Origin: Deltaproteobacteria bacterium
GTDB lineage: Bacteria; Desulfobacterota; Desulfobulbia; Desulfobulbales; SURF-16
NCBI GenBank assembly: GCA_029939635.1
Contig: JAOZSN010000025.1
Coordinates: forward strand, 3,972-23,526
DNA length: 19,555 nucleotides
Reading direction: 5' to 3'
Position 1 is the first letter of the stretch; each line of letters starts with the position of its first letter. The notes beneath the pieces are model-generated. The model saw nothing but the letters and a program-made list of their open reading frames with translations, was not told the DNA's origin and did no database searches. This document shows positions 7,860 to 15,441 of this stretch, piece after piece. A program made the translations under genes and the position numbers.

Positions 7860-8672
7860 ATGTCCTTTGAAAAACTTGACCTGCCAGATGTCACAGCCCT
7901 ACTCTTTTACCCCCGCCCAGATGAAGCAAAAGTACCAGCTAATTGCCTTGACACCATGGTGGCGGTGACTGATGACGCTGAGATCCATGTGCGCTACCAT
8001 CTCCTTGATGATTTAAGCAAACCAGCCATACTCTTCTTCCATGGCAATGGTGAAATTGTCAGTGATTATGATGATATGGCCCTAGGCTATAAAGAGATGG
8101 GAGTTAGCTTTATTGCCGCTGAGTTCCGAGGCTATGGCCGCAGTAGCGGCACCCCGACGGCCAGCAAAATGCTGGAAGATGCGGAGGAGATATTGGCAGC
8201 GGTGCAGGCAGTGCTGAAGGAAAAAGAATTTTCCGGCAAATTGCTGGTTATGGGCCGCTCTTTAGGGAGTGCGGCAGCAATCCACCTGGCTGATAGCTCT
8301 CCAAAGGAGGTCAAGGCCTTGCTCATTGATAGTGGTTTTGCCTTTACCAGGCCGTTACTGGAGACTATCGGTGTTGATGTGGCAGGATTGGGAATCAGCG
8401 AGGAGGATGGTTTTGGAAACCTGGATAAAATCAGACGCATTACCATGGCAACCTATATCATCCATGGTCAGCTAGATGAGATTATAGACATGAACACAAA
8501 TGGCTCCCATTTAATCTCTGAAAGCGGCGCGATCCAAAAAGAATTTCAGATGGTACCCGGTGCCAAACACAACAACATCATGCAGGTTGTCGGCAAGATG
8601 TATTTTGAGGTGATGGCTCGCTTTGTCAAGATGATCGGTATTGTACGCAAGAAGAAGAAGGGGATCAGGTAA
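7860..8672 (+). CDS. Alpha/beta hydrolase (Bem46/ABHD-like serine hydrolase)
   Basis: The protein has 270 residues. It shows the oxyanion strand-turn FFHGNGE at 59-65, EFRGYGRSSG at 88-97, the nucleophile elbow MGRSLGS with Ser134, HGQLDE with the likely acid Asp206, and PGAKHNN with His237. The triad is complete, so it should be an active hydrolase, probably a cytoplasmic esterase or thioesterase; the substrate cannot be told. No signal peptide is seen, and the C-terminus ends in a lysine/arginine cluster. The ATG at 7860 is preferred; a GTG at 7830 would add ten residues but has no ribosome site. Neither start has a strong Shine-Dalgarno. It converges on the last gene of the T2SS operon across repeat copy B. 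Confidence 0.9.
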   Translation: MSFEKLDLPDVTALLFYPRPDEAKVPANCLDTMVAVTDDAEIHVRYHLLDDLSKPAILFFHGNGEIVSDYDDMALGYKEMGVSFIAAEFRGYGRSSGTPTASKMLEDAEEILAAVQAVLKEKEFSGKLLVMGRSLGSAAAIHLADSSPKEVKALLIDSGFAFTRPLLETIGVDVAGLGISEEDGFGNLDKIRRITMATYIIHGQLDEIIDMNTNGSHLISESGAIQKEFQMVPGAKHNNIMQVVGKMYFEVMARFVKMIGIVRKKKKGIR

Positions 8673-8674
8673 AA

Positions 8675-8760
8675 AACTACAGTTTCCAGTTATGGTACTT
8701 TTCTTTTTAGAAAGCATCCTTCAACTGACAACTGGCACTAGCAACTGATAACCGTCTTTA
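8675..8760. repeat. Palindromic intergenic repeat, copy B
   Basis: It fills the gap between the convergent hydrolase and 109-residue genes. The left end (AACTACAGTTTCCAGTT) resembles that of copy A at 1888 and the fragment at 11413. The right end (CTGATAACCGTCTTTA) matches copies A and C and runs into the stop codon of the minus-strand gene. The centre near 8700-8716 can form a small AT-rich stem. The interior differs from copies A and C. It could serve as a terminator for both genes. Confidence 0.7.
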
Positions 8761-9087
8761 GCGAATCTTCTCCTCCTCCAGCATGGTATCAAGAAAATCG
8801 AGCAGAAATTGGCGCTGAGCCACACTGGCGTAGCTGATGCAGGTGCAGTGCAGGTTTACCTCACTGCGTACCAGCAACTCAATGGTAAGGGCATTGTGAC
8901 TTAAATCAAAGCCAAAGTAAAAGGGGCCGCACTCATCGTGGCCGTGCTGGGCCTCGGCCAATAGATCGGGCGGAATTGCCAGCCAAAACATTCCCTCCAT
9001 ACCGCCAGGCTTCAGACGGTTTTTCAGGTAGCTATCCAAATTATCACGCTCTTGCTGACTTAAATCATCTATCACAAACTGCCGCAT
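8758..9087 (-). CDS. Conserved-looking small protein, last gene of the gsp operon
   Basis: I do not recognise this 109-residue protein. It has no signal peptide or membrane span, so it is probably cytoplasmic. The N-terminus is helix-forming (LSQQERDNLDSYLKNRL). The middle has the pattern MFWLAIPPDLL, then DECGPFYFGFDL, then a beta-like stretch ending LHCTCISY, and a C-terminal helix. Four cysteines or histidine-cysteine groups (His48, His50, Cys53, and Cys81 and Cys83) might bind a metal, but this is speculative. The ATG lies three bases after the gspD stop. Its GGAG site sits within the last gspD codons, so it should be translated together with gspD. A T2SS accessory role is an inference from position only. 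Confidence 0.8.
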   Translation of the reverse strand: MRQFVIDDLSQQERDNLDSYLKNRLKPGGMEGMFWLAIPPDLLAEAQHGHDECGPFYFGFDLSHNALTIELLVRSEVNLHCTCISYASVAQRQFLLDFLDTMLEEEKIR

Positions 9088-9090
9088 ATC

Positions 9091-11406
9091 TTACATCTCC
9101 TCATCAATCTCTTCTTCTTTTTCTTTTTGCTGTTTCATCTGCTCAGTGGGGCGAAGATCCTTGATATCAGCATTCATCTCCTGGCGTAACTCGCTCATCT
9201 TACCGCCGAACTCCCGGACATATTGATCCAAGACATCCTCAGTCTCAATAACATAAGGGGTGAGCATGACGATCAACTCTGTCTTCCTCTTCTCTCGCGA
9301 CTCATACTTAAAGAAATAGCCCAGCCAGGGGATATCCTTTAACAGGGGAATACCGCTGTTATTAATATTGATATCCGTGCCAATAAGACCACCGATCATG
9401 ATGGACTGGCCATCCTTAACAGCCAGCTTGGTTTTCAGTTCGCGGGTCTTGATGGGTTGCGACTGCACCCCATTTTCCGGAATATCAAGGGCTGTGCTCA
9501 CGGTCTGCTTGACCTCAAGCAAGATAATACCGTCATAGTTGATCTGCGGCGTTACCTCCAGGATAACACCGGTATCCTTATACTGCACCGTTTTATCTAC
9601 CTGGGTAGCGGCGGAACTATTTTCAGTAATGGAGGTGACAATGGGGATCTGCTCACCAACATTGACGGTAGCGGTCTCATTATTCAACACCAACACCTGG
9701 GGTGAGGAGAGGATAGAGAGATCGCTCTTGCCAGCCAGAGCCCGTAAAAACTCCCGAGAGCTATCACCACTGTTAAAGACGAGAGAAAGACCTGGATCAT
9801 AGCCACTGCCAAGATTTGGTGACAAAACATCAAAGGAGACGCGAGCATCACCATTCCAACCCAGATAATTATTCATGGCCGCCCATTGTACACCCATTTG
9901 TAATTCATCCTTGAGTAAGACCTCAGCCACCATCACCTCAACCAAAACCTGGCGCGGCAGAGTATCAAGGCGCTCCAGCAGCTTCACGATACGGGCATAA
10001 TCTGGTGGCAGAGAACGGATAAGGATGACATTGCGGGTGTCATCGGCAAAGAGGATGGGATTGCCGGCAAAACGCAGGGAGCTTTGGGGGGCATTACCCT
10101 TTTTCTTGCTATTGCGAGGAGGAGCTTTACGATCCTTTGCCATACTATTGCTGGTGGCCTTTTTCGCCACCGGCTCATCCTCACGAATCAGGGTATTGAC
10201 CAATTCTGCCAGTTCCGAGGCCACTGTATTACGGGCATTATAGATATAGATATTATCACGATCCATACCCGGCACCACATCAAGCTCACGGATCCAGATC
10301 TCACCATTGTTTACCAAAAATTCATTCTTACTCACCAGGAGTAGAGAGCTGAGCCGTTCCAACGGAATAATGCGTAGCGGTTCAAAATTTTTCTTGTTAA
10401 CCCGAAAGGCCTCCATGATACCGCTCAACTCATCACGCAGGTCATAAAGAGGCGCATTTTCCACCCGGATCAGGCGCACATACATATCAGCCAAGGGCGA
10501 TATATCCAACCGAGCCAGGATAGAAAGGACATCAATGATCTTACCTTCGTAATCGCTGATGAGCAGGGTATTCTGCTCAGGCAAATTAACCACCGAGCCC
10601 TGCTCAGAGAGATACTTCTCTATCAGCTTCATGGCCTGGGCTGAAGGCAGATGCTGAATGGGAATGACCTGCAGGATAAGGCGGGAGGAAGGGCTGAGAT
10701 CGTCCACATCCTGCGGCCCGTTAATCTGCTGTGAGTAGGGCTTTTTACTGACAAATATATAGTTATGGCTCCCCTCGCGACGAATATCCAGACCGTTCAT
10801 ATGGAGAATTTTTTGAAAAACAACAAAGAGTTGGTCGGCTGGAATGGCCTGCCCGGAACGAATATTCACCGTACCCTTCACTTGGGGATCAATGAGATAA
10901 TTCATACCCAAGGCACTGCCAATAACCTGGATAACCTCATATATATCAGCGTTATCAAAATTCAACTGCAGGCCATCGGCAGGTCCCTGGGGTGCCGCAC
11001 CATCAAGGGTACTCGTCTCTGGGACACCTGGCATATCTGCGCTGCCCGGAGTTGCAGTACGTCCCTGGGTAGCAACCTTCATGCGCTCTACCTCACGCTG
11101 CTCCCAACTGCCCGGAGCATACTTAGCTCCATGGCTGAGCATGGCCAGGGCAGAATTGCCTCCCTGCCCCTCGGGTATGATATCCTTAATCAGTGGACGC
11201 TCCAGCACCTCTTGGTCCCCAGCCTCCTGCTCCAGCAACACCGATGCGTCATTCGATTTTTCAATGCGACTGTTAATTTCAGCAAGATCAAGGCTGGGAC
11301 TGAGCATCTCTTTTTCTGTACAGGCCGTCAGAAAAAGAAAAACCACAAGCCAGCCACTGACCACGAGAAGCTTTGTCCATGGATTATGCATTTTTTGCTG
11401 TGTCAT
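9091..11406 (-). CDS. gspD: Type II secretion secretin, predicted lipoprotein
   Basis: GspD forms the outer-membrane channel of the T2SS. The 771 residues begin with a signal peptide ending in the lipobox LTAC, with Cys29 as the predicted lipidated residue. A linker rich in Gly, Pro and Ala follows to about residue 143. Domain N0 is about 145-225, N1 about 242-302, N2 about 308-378, and N3 about 384-490 with a basic low-complexity insert at 412-442. The secretin barrel region spans about 490-720: LSILSSPQVLVLNNETATVNVGEQIP, TVQYKDTGVILEVTPQI, IMIGGLIG, IPWLGYFFK and ELIVMLTPYVI. A charged tail of about 50 residues ends the protein. The ATG at 11406 has no clear ribosome site; a second ATG lies five codons on. 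It follows the gspC-like gene after 85 bp. Confidence 0.97.
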   Translation of the reverse strand: MTQQKMHNPWTKLLVVSGWLVVFLFLTACTEKEMLSPSLDLAEINSRIEKSNDASVLLEQEAGDQEVLERPLIKDIIPEGQGGNSALAMLSHGAKYAPGSWEQREVERMKVATQGRTATPGSADMPGVPETSTLDGAAPQGPADGLQLNFDNADIYEVIQVIGSALGMNYLIDPQVKGTVNIRSGQAIPADQLFVVFQKILHMNGLDIRREGSHNYIFVSKKPYSQQINGPQDVDDLSPSSRLILQVIPIQHLPSAQAMKLIEKYLSEQGSVVNLPEQNTLLISDYEGKIIDVLSILARLDISPLADMYVRLIRVENAPLYDLRDELSGIMEAFRVNKKNFEPLRIIPLERLSSLLLVSKNEFLVNNGEIWIRELDVVPGMDRDNIYIYNARNTVASELAELVNTLIREDEPVAKKATSNSMAKDRKAPPRNSKKKGNAPQSSLRFAGNPILFADDTRNVILIRSLPPDYARIVKLLERLDTLPRQVLVEVMVAEVLLKDELQMGVQWAAMNNYLGWNGDARVSFDVLSPNLGSGYDPGLSLVFNSGDSSREFLRALAGKSDLSILSSPQVLVLNNETATVNVGEQIPIVTSITENSSAATQVDKTVQYKDTGVILEVTPQINYDGIILLEVKQTVSTALDIPENGVQSQPIKTRELKTKLAVKDGQSIMIGGLIGTDININNSGIPLLKDIPWLGYFFKYESREKRKTELIVMLTPYVIETEDVLDQYVREFGGKMSELRQEMNADIKDLRPTEQMKQQKEKEEEIDEEM

Positions 11407-11491
11407 ATTCGTAACTACAGTTTCAAGTTGTACCCCTCAGGGGGGTCCTAAAAAGAGCGTATTTACCTTTCTTACTCAGCCACCCTTTACT
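11407..11491. repeat. gspC-gspD gap with repeat fragment and GC-rich palindrome
   Basis: Positions 11413-11430 match the left end of repeat copies A (16 of 18 bases) and B (16 of 17 bases over the shared part). Next to it, ACCCCTCAGGGGGGT (about 11432-11446) can form a short GC stem. No run of T follows on either strand, so it is not a clear terminator. It may limit ribosome or polymerase passage between the platform genes and gspD. Confidence 0.5.
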
Positions 11492-12220
11492 TCATATCTT
11501 CTGCGCTGGAACTGCCGGGGGTGGTTTTACTGTTTTGTTCCTGGGAGGTACAGCTCCAGGTGGTCTTCGCTGTGACGGTGGTTTCGCCCTGGGCGGTGGT
11601 GTCTTACGTCGAGCCGTACTCGTCATTGTCTTTCGCCGAGACTGAGACGTGCTTCGAGCTGTAACTCTGACCTTTTCTACATCATGGAGAGATTTTACCA
11701 CCTCTTCACCACCCCTGCTGAAGATGATTCGTTCAACCTCAATGGCCTTGACGGTATAACCACCGATCTTGTCTCCAATCTCAAGTTGCAACGAGGCCCG
11801 CTTAGGAGCCCTGCTTGTGCTCTTGCTGCGCGTCTTCAGTCGCTTGGTCTTCTGCAAAGGGTAGGATATCAACCCCTTTTTCACTGCCCCATAGAGAAGA
11901 GAGCCATTGTAGGAAACCTCGTAGACGTTAACATGGGGAGCCTCATCCCGTGCATCCATACCTGCTCCCGCTCCATCATCAAAACCGCCATCCATGTGGC
12001 GATCAGCATTAAAGAGATAACCATTATACAAATTGGGTAAAGAGCGCGGTACCCGAGGATTAAATTTGCGAACCTCTCCCTGCCCATTGCCCTTCACAAC
12101 TTTTTTCGCCTTCACAGGCGGAGAATCGTCATCGAACCCACCACGCAGGGCATCACTATTAGCCTTGACCAAGAATAGGCAAAGCAAAGCCAAGGCAACT
12201 GTTAAAGCTATTTTAACCAT
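11492..12220 (-). CDS. gspC: GspC-like inner-membrane protein with HR domain, no PDZ
   Basis: GspC links the inner-membrane platform to the secretin through its homology region (HR). This 242-residue protein has a short cytoplasmic start and one membrane span at about 3-19. A flexible region follows, then an HR-like core at about 97-185: YEVSYNGSLLYGAVKKGLISY and LQLEIGDKIGGYTVKAIEV, then RIIFSRGGEEVVKSL. The GD-x-IGG and SRGGEE parts fit GspC. A basic stretch at 123-142 interrupts the core. The C-terminus (190-242) is very rich in Arg, Lys and Pro, with no PDZ or coiled-coil domain. The ATG at 12220 follows GAGG by eight bases and overlaps the end of gspM by 8 bp; an upstream ATG at 12238 is less likely. 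The assignment is by motif and context, and a PilP-like relative is the alternative. Confidence 0.75.
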   Translation of the reverse strand: MVKIALTVALALLCLFLVKANSDALRGGFDDDSPPVKAKKVVKGNGQGEVRKFNPRVPRSLPNLYNGYLFNADRHMDGGFDDGAGAGMDARDEAPHVNVYEVSYNGSLLYGAVKKGLISYPLQKTKRLKTRSKSTSRAPKRASLQLEIGDKIGGYTVKAIEVERIIFSRGGEEVVKSLHDVEKVRVTARSTSQSRRKTMTSTARRKTPPPRAKPPSQRRPPGAVPPRNKTVKPPPAVPAQKI

Positions 12221-12824
12221 TATCGCCACCTCTTGCATCCCGTCCCTGCGAGCTACCAGAACCTACATCCCCATCCCCTTTAAGACGATAGAGGGCCTTG
12301 ACATCAATGAAGACCTTCACACCATCCTTCTTGTACGGTTTCACAGTAAAACTATCGATGACGAAAAGACGCTTGGAGCCATAGAGCTGAGCCAGGAATT
12401 GCTCAAACTCTGTCAAACTACCAGCCAGTCTCATCTTAATGGTAATGGTCTGGATGGCGTGGGCCGCTTTTTGGCGGTGACTGCTCAAGGGGCGTAACGA
12501 CTCAGGCTCAAGGCCAGCACCAGTAATCATAGCCTGGAGCTTAATCTGTACTGCCGAGGTCACGCCATCTATGGAGTCGGCCTCAAAGAGGAGCTTCTCT
12601 AATTGGTCTGACTGACGTTCCAGGCGTTTAATACGTTTCTGGAGGGCTGGTAGACCTCTCACCTGTTTATGGTAGAGAAAAAGAGCGTTACGATTGGCGT
12701 CCAAGGCATCCACCTTGCCCTGATAAAAGTTGACCCCGGCCCGCAAGCCACTGAAAAGCAAGGCCACTAAGGCCACTCCTACCAGCAAGATACGCCTATC
12801 CATATGAGGTATTTTCAGTTTCAT
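12213..12824 (-). CDS. gspM: Type II secretion platform protein GspM
   Basis: GspM pairs with GspL in the inner-membrane platform. The 203 residues show a short cytoplasmic N-terminus, one membrane span at about 10-28, and a coiled coil at about 55-80 (LQKRIKRLERQSDQLEKLL). A ferredoxin-like periplasmic domain follows at about 85-185, of the GspM/PilO type (TITIKMRLAGSLTEFEQFLAQL, RLFVIDSFTVKP). A Gly/Ser/Asp tail ends the protein. Its ATG overlaps the gspL stop as ATGA, so the two should be made in step. Sequence identity in this family is low, so the call rests on topology, pattern and position. Confidence 0.88.
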   Translation of the reverse strand: MKLKIPHMDRRILLVGVALVALLFSGLRAGVNFYQGKVDALDANRNALFLYHKQVRGLPALQKRIKRLERQSDQLEKLLFEADSIDGVTSAVQIKLQAMITGAGLEPESLRPLSSHRQKAAHAIQTITIKMRLAGSLTEFEQFLAQLYGSKRLFVIDSFTVKPYKKDGVKVFIDVKALYRLKGDGDVGSGSSQGRDARGGDNG

Positions 12825-13960
12825 AGCAGACTGACCTCCACATGGAAATAAGTCTGATTCCGCCGCTTGCGGGTTGACTTTAAGGTAGAGTTGCCAATCT
12901 TCTGTAAACTGGTGGTCAATGCCGTTAGGTCATCGGTATAACCCTGCAAATGAATGGTTCTCTTTTTCTTATCCAATCGCAACTGATCGAGATAGGAGGA
13001 CATGGGCAGATTCTGGGTCAAATCATCTAAAAAGCTGATAAAATCACTATTGACCTCCAGCCCCTCAAAACTGGCCAGGGCAGACTCAAGCTCCTGTTCT
13101 CTGCTCCGTAATTGCGCCACCTCCTTGACCTGGGGCATAAGCTGATTAACCTCTGCCTCCAGGCGTGTTGCCTCCATACTAACTCCCACCAGCTTGGTAC
13201 CACTTAACAATAACAACAAGACAAAATTCATCGCCAGCAAGACAAGGATAATCCCTTTCAGATAATCAGGCTGCCGATACGACTTGGGTAAGAGATCAAA
13301 CTTCTGCCCCATGGCCTTCTTTTCAAGCAGGGACTCGCTATCAACAAAGCCTTCCATCTCATCACTGCTGTATATAGTCTCCAGGCCCGATCGCTGGAGC
13401 AGTTTTTCTGCAGCAATGGCCACTGGACACTGCAAACGCTCAATAAGCTGGCCATCGTTAAAATGGAGAAGCTTACCAAAACGGCCCGCCACCCACAGCC
13501 CCCACTCACCCTTACGCGTTTCCCGAGTGAGATAACGCTGACCTTCCGGAAACAGACCAATCAAACGTAGGCCCACCGTATGAATCTGCCGTAAAAAGGG
13601 CTCAACAAAGCCCCGCTCAGCCCCATATAAACGTATGGAAAACCCCTCCTTATGACGCTGTGACTCATAGGCATAAAGGCTATCCTCACCATAAGGCGTG
13701 AGCATCTCCAACTGCATCTCAATGGCCTCGTGCAGATTAGGAGTCTGGCGATCAAGCTCAAATGTACTATAAAAAAGAATATCCTCAGCCAGATAGACAA
13801 CAACATCCTTCGACACCTCTGGCAGGCCCATGATCTCAGCCAGCACAGGGGTAAAAAGATTAAGCTTGGAGGGAACACTCATCTTCTGATAGTGACCATC
13901 CTTGACCCACCCCACCAGCACCTGCTCACGGGCTATATAGATATCAACGACCCTGCTCAC
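12821..13960 (-). CDS. gspL: Type II secretion platform protein GspL
   Basis: GspL binds GspE on the cytoplasmic side and GspM in the periplasm. From the chosen start it has 379 residues. The cytoplasmic actin-like (PilM-like) part spans about 1-220. A PilN-type FDLLPKSYR motif lies just before the membrane span at about 236-256. Then come a coiled coil at about 262-298 and a periplasmic ferredoxin-like domain at about 305-379 (FLDDLTQNLPMSSYLDQL, IHLQGYTDDL). The GTG at 13960 is chosen because AGGAGG lies seven bases upstream and the start overlaps the gspK stop as GTGA. An in-frame TTG at 13978 would place the start within the ribosome site itself. Confidence 0.93.
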   Translation of the reverse strand: MSRVVDIYIAREQVLVGWVKDGHYQKMSVPSKLNLFTPVLAEIMGLPEVSKDVVVYLAEDILFYSTFELDRQTPNLHEAIEMQLEMLTPYGEDSLYAYESQRHKEGFSIRLYGAERGFVEPFLRQIHTVGLRLIGLFPEGQRYLTRETRKGEWGLWVAGRFGKLLHFNDGQLIERLQCPVAIAAEKLLQRSGLETIYSSDEMEGFVDSESLLEKKAMGQKFDLLPKSYRQPDYLKGIILVLLAMNFVLLLLLSGTKLVGVSMEATRLEAEVNQLMPQVKEVAQLRSREQELESALASFEGLEVNSDFISFLDDLTQNLPMSSYLDQLRLDKKKRTIHLQGYTDDLTALTTSLQKIGNSTLKSTRKRRNQTYFHVEVSLL

Positions 13961-15024
13961 GACCACTCCTCCTGCCAACCATAGTAGGTGATCTTGGCAC
14001 CACGTTTTTCCAGCAACACAGAGACACGACTGCCTGGTACGTGGGGTGTAGTTTTGTCCTGCCCATCCTCAGCCTCATCGGGTGGTAATTCCCCAGCATA
14101 CCCTGTGGCCATGACAGTGTAAAAATTTGAGCGAGCCCTGCCAAAGGAAAGATAGGGCTGCAACTCCTGATAGCGCTCATCCCCTAAAATAAGTTGGGCA
14201 TGGACAGCAGAAAGCTGGCCAACCTCCAAACGAAGCTTATGGTAGAGGGCCTGAGCCTCTTGGTCACCATTAGTGAGAAAGATGAGCATGGCCGGGGTAA
14301 GATCATTAAAAGCTACCTTGCCTTTGCCATTATGTACGGTGAAAATATCAGCTGCCTTCATTCTACCCGCCAGTCCTTCCGTTCCCTTAATAAGAAAAAA
14401 TTCATTGGGATCCATGATTTTCCCGTTGCGTGCCACATAGGGCTCATCAAGATCCTCGTAATACTCATTTTCAGCACCATTTAAATGGTGCAAATCATCA
14501 CTATCCCGCCAATCGAGCAGAGAGTCATAGATACTATCCATATCCTCCTCGCCCAGGCCATACTGTTCCAGCAGTAAATAAAAAAGCTGCCGATCAACAT
14601 AGTTAATATCAATCTTACCTGACTCACTGACCAGCTGATAACGCACCCGACCATCCTCCAGCCACACATCGCGAATATCTCCTTGCAGATACACACCCTC
14701 CTCATCCACCACAAGGGGTGTATCAAGGAGGTAGAAAATCCCTAAATTAATACCGGCCATGGCCAGGCTGCGGCCCACCACCTGCTGGCGGGCATTAAAG
14801 CCACCAATGGTCTCACTACGTACCCCTAAGGTGAGCTCTGCGGCCAGGAAGCTAACCATGAGCAAAATAAGGATAACAATAACCAGGGCAAAACCGTTTT
14901 GGCCCTTGGCCAGAGTTGTCAGTTGCCGGTTGTCAGTTATCAGTTGACGGAAATTACCAATTACATAACGGCGTAGCCGTAAAACTAGCAGCTGATAACT
15001 GATAACTGATAACTGTCTTTTCAC
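13957..15024 (-). CDS. gspK: Type II secretion minor pseudopilin GspK with repeat-derived leader
   Basis: GspK caps the pseudopilus tip. The mature protein starts after Gly44 (QNG|FALVIVILILLMV). Position +5 is Ile rather than Glu, which is normal for GspK. The family signature follows: GKIDINYVD, DWRDSD at 171-176, and NGAENEYY at 182-189 (calcium-site region), then DPNEFFLIKGTEG. Total length is 355 residues. The odd part is the 44-residue leader. Codons 3-37 are encoded by repeat copy C and read QLSVISYQLL...TDNRQLTT, whereas prepilin leaders usually have about 6-15 residues. The GTG at 15024 overlaps the gspI stop (GTGA), and no other ATG, GTG or TTG occurs in frame before the cleavage site. 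A CTG at 14913 would give a normal 7-residue leader. Confidence 0.93.
   Translation of the reverse strand: MKRQLSVISYQLLVLRLRRYVIGNFRQLITDNRQLTTLAKGQNGFALVIVILILLMVSFLAAELTLGVRSETIGGFNARQQVVGRSLAMAGINLGIFYLLDTPLVVDEEGVYLQGDIRDVWLEDGRVRYQLVSESGKIDINYVDRQLFYLLLEQYGLGEEDMDSIYDSLLDWRDSDDLHHLNGAENEYYEDLDEPYVARNGKIMDPNEFFLIKGTEGLAGRMKAADIFTVHNGKGKVAFNDLTPAMLIFLTNGDQEAQALYHKLRLEVGQLSAVHAQLILGDERYQELQPYLSFGRARSNFYTVMATGYAGELPPDEAEDGQDKTTPHVPGSRVSVLLEKRGAKITYYGWQEEWS
14914..15023. repeat. Palindromic repeat, copy C, inside the gspK leader
   Basis: The right end (14989-15015) is a threefold TGATAACTGA tandem. The left part (14914-14947) holds inverted CAGTTATCAG and CAGTTG words, and the centre has the small stem ACGGC-GTA-GCCGT at 14968-14980. 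Read on the minus strand, it begins directly after the gspI stop and continues in frame through the gspK leader. The end sequence CTGATAACTGTCTTTT matches copies A and B. Confidence 0.85.
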
Positions 15025-15341
15025 TGTACTACCACCAGCTTCAAGCTCTTCAGCAAACCAGACTCACTGGCCCGATGGTGGAGGTTATAAATTTTTCCCT
15101 CCAGGTAGATATCACCATCATCTCCAGCCTCATTTGCATTGGCGAAACGCAGTTGGCGGCTGAGATCTACCTCCTGCTCAAAAAAGGCCTGCCGCTTCAC
15201 GCCATCCTTAGCCAATCGCCGCAAGGAGGTAGAAAAAGATTCCAGCACCGCTACATAGCCGATGGCCAACAGAAGCACTGCGACCATGACCTCTATGAGG
15301 GTGAAGCCACTTTGCTTTATTGTGTGCTGGGCTGCGGCCAT
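15021..15341 (-). CDS. gspI: Type II secretion minor pseudopilin GspI
   Basis: GspI is the core minor pseudopilin that starts assembly of the tip complex with J and K. The 106 residues have a 12-residue leader, the prepilin site KQSG|FTLIEVMVAVLLLAIG with Glu at +5, and a short globular part with KRQAFFEQEVDLSRQLRF and IYLEGKIYNLHHR. The length is at the short end for GspI. The ATG at 15341 has no good ribosome site, because the upstream gap is a repeat. Its TGA overlaps the gspK GTG. Confidence 0.93.
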   Translation of the reverse strand: MAAAQHTIKQSGFTLIEVMVAVLLLAIGYVAVLESFSTSLRRLAKDGVKRQAFFEQEVDLSRQLRFANANEAGDDGDIYLEGKIYNLHHRASESGLLKSLKLVVVQ

Positions 15342-15352
15342 ATTTTCTATGT

Positions 15353-15441
15353 GAATTAGGAATTACAAATTAAAAATGAGAAATTATGGAAGATATCCTG
15401 ATAAAAAAAACAAAGTCCCTTCAATTGCTAATTTCTAATTC
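15353..15441. repeat. Inverted repeat between gspJ and gspI
   Basis: Arms of 22 bp (15353-15374 and 15420-15441) built from GAATTAG and AATTAC words match at about 18 of 22 positions in inverted orientation, with a 45-bp AT-rich centre. The element spans nearly the whole gap and its right arm ends in the gspJ stop codon. It belongs to the AATTxxAAATT type of simple quasi-palindromic repeat. Confidence 0.75.

Noticed and set aside
8269..8475. Small plus-strand frame within the hydrolase gene
   Set aside because: It is an alternative-frame shadow of the alpha/beta hydrolase, with no independent signals.
11430..11447. The GC-rich palindrome before gspD as an intrinsic terminator
   Set aside because: No T-run follows on either strand, and gspD is in the same orientation as the upstream genes.
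10765..11451. A 228-codon open frame on the plus strand
   Set aside because: It lies antisense inside gspD, has no ribosome site or recognisable domain, and gspD has full domain support.
14989..15015. The TGATAACTGA tandem as a CRISPR or minisatellite array
   Set aside because: Units are only about 9 bases, there are no spacers, and it is part of a palindromic repeat found elsewhere in the window.
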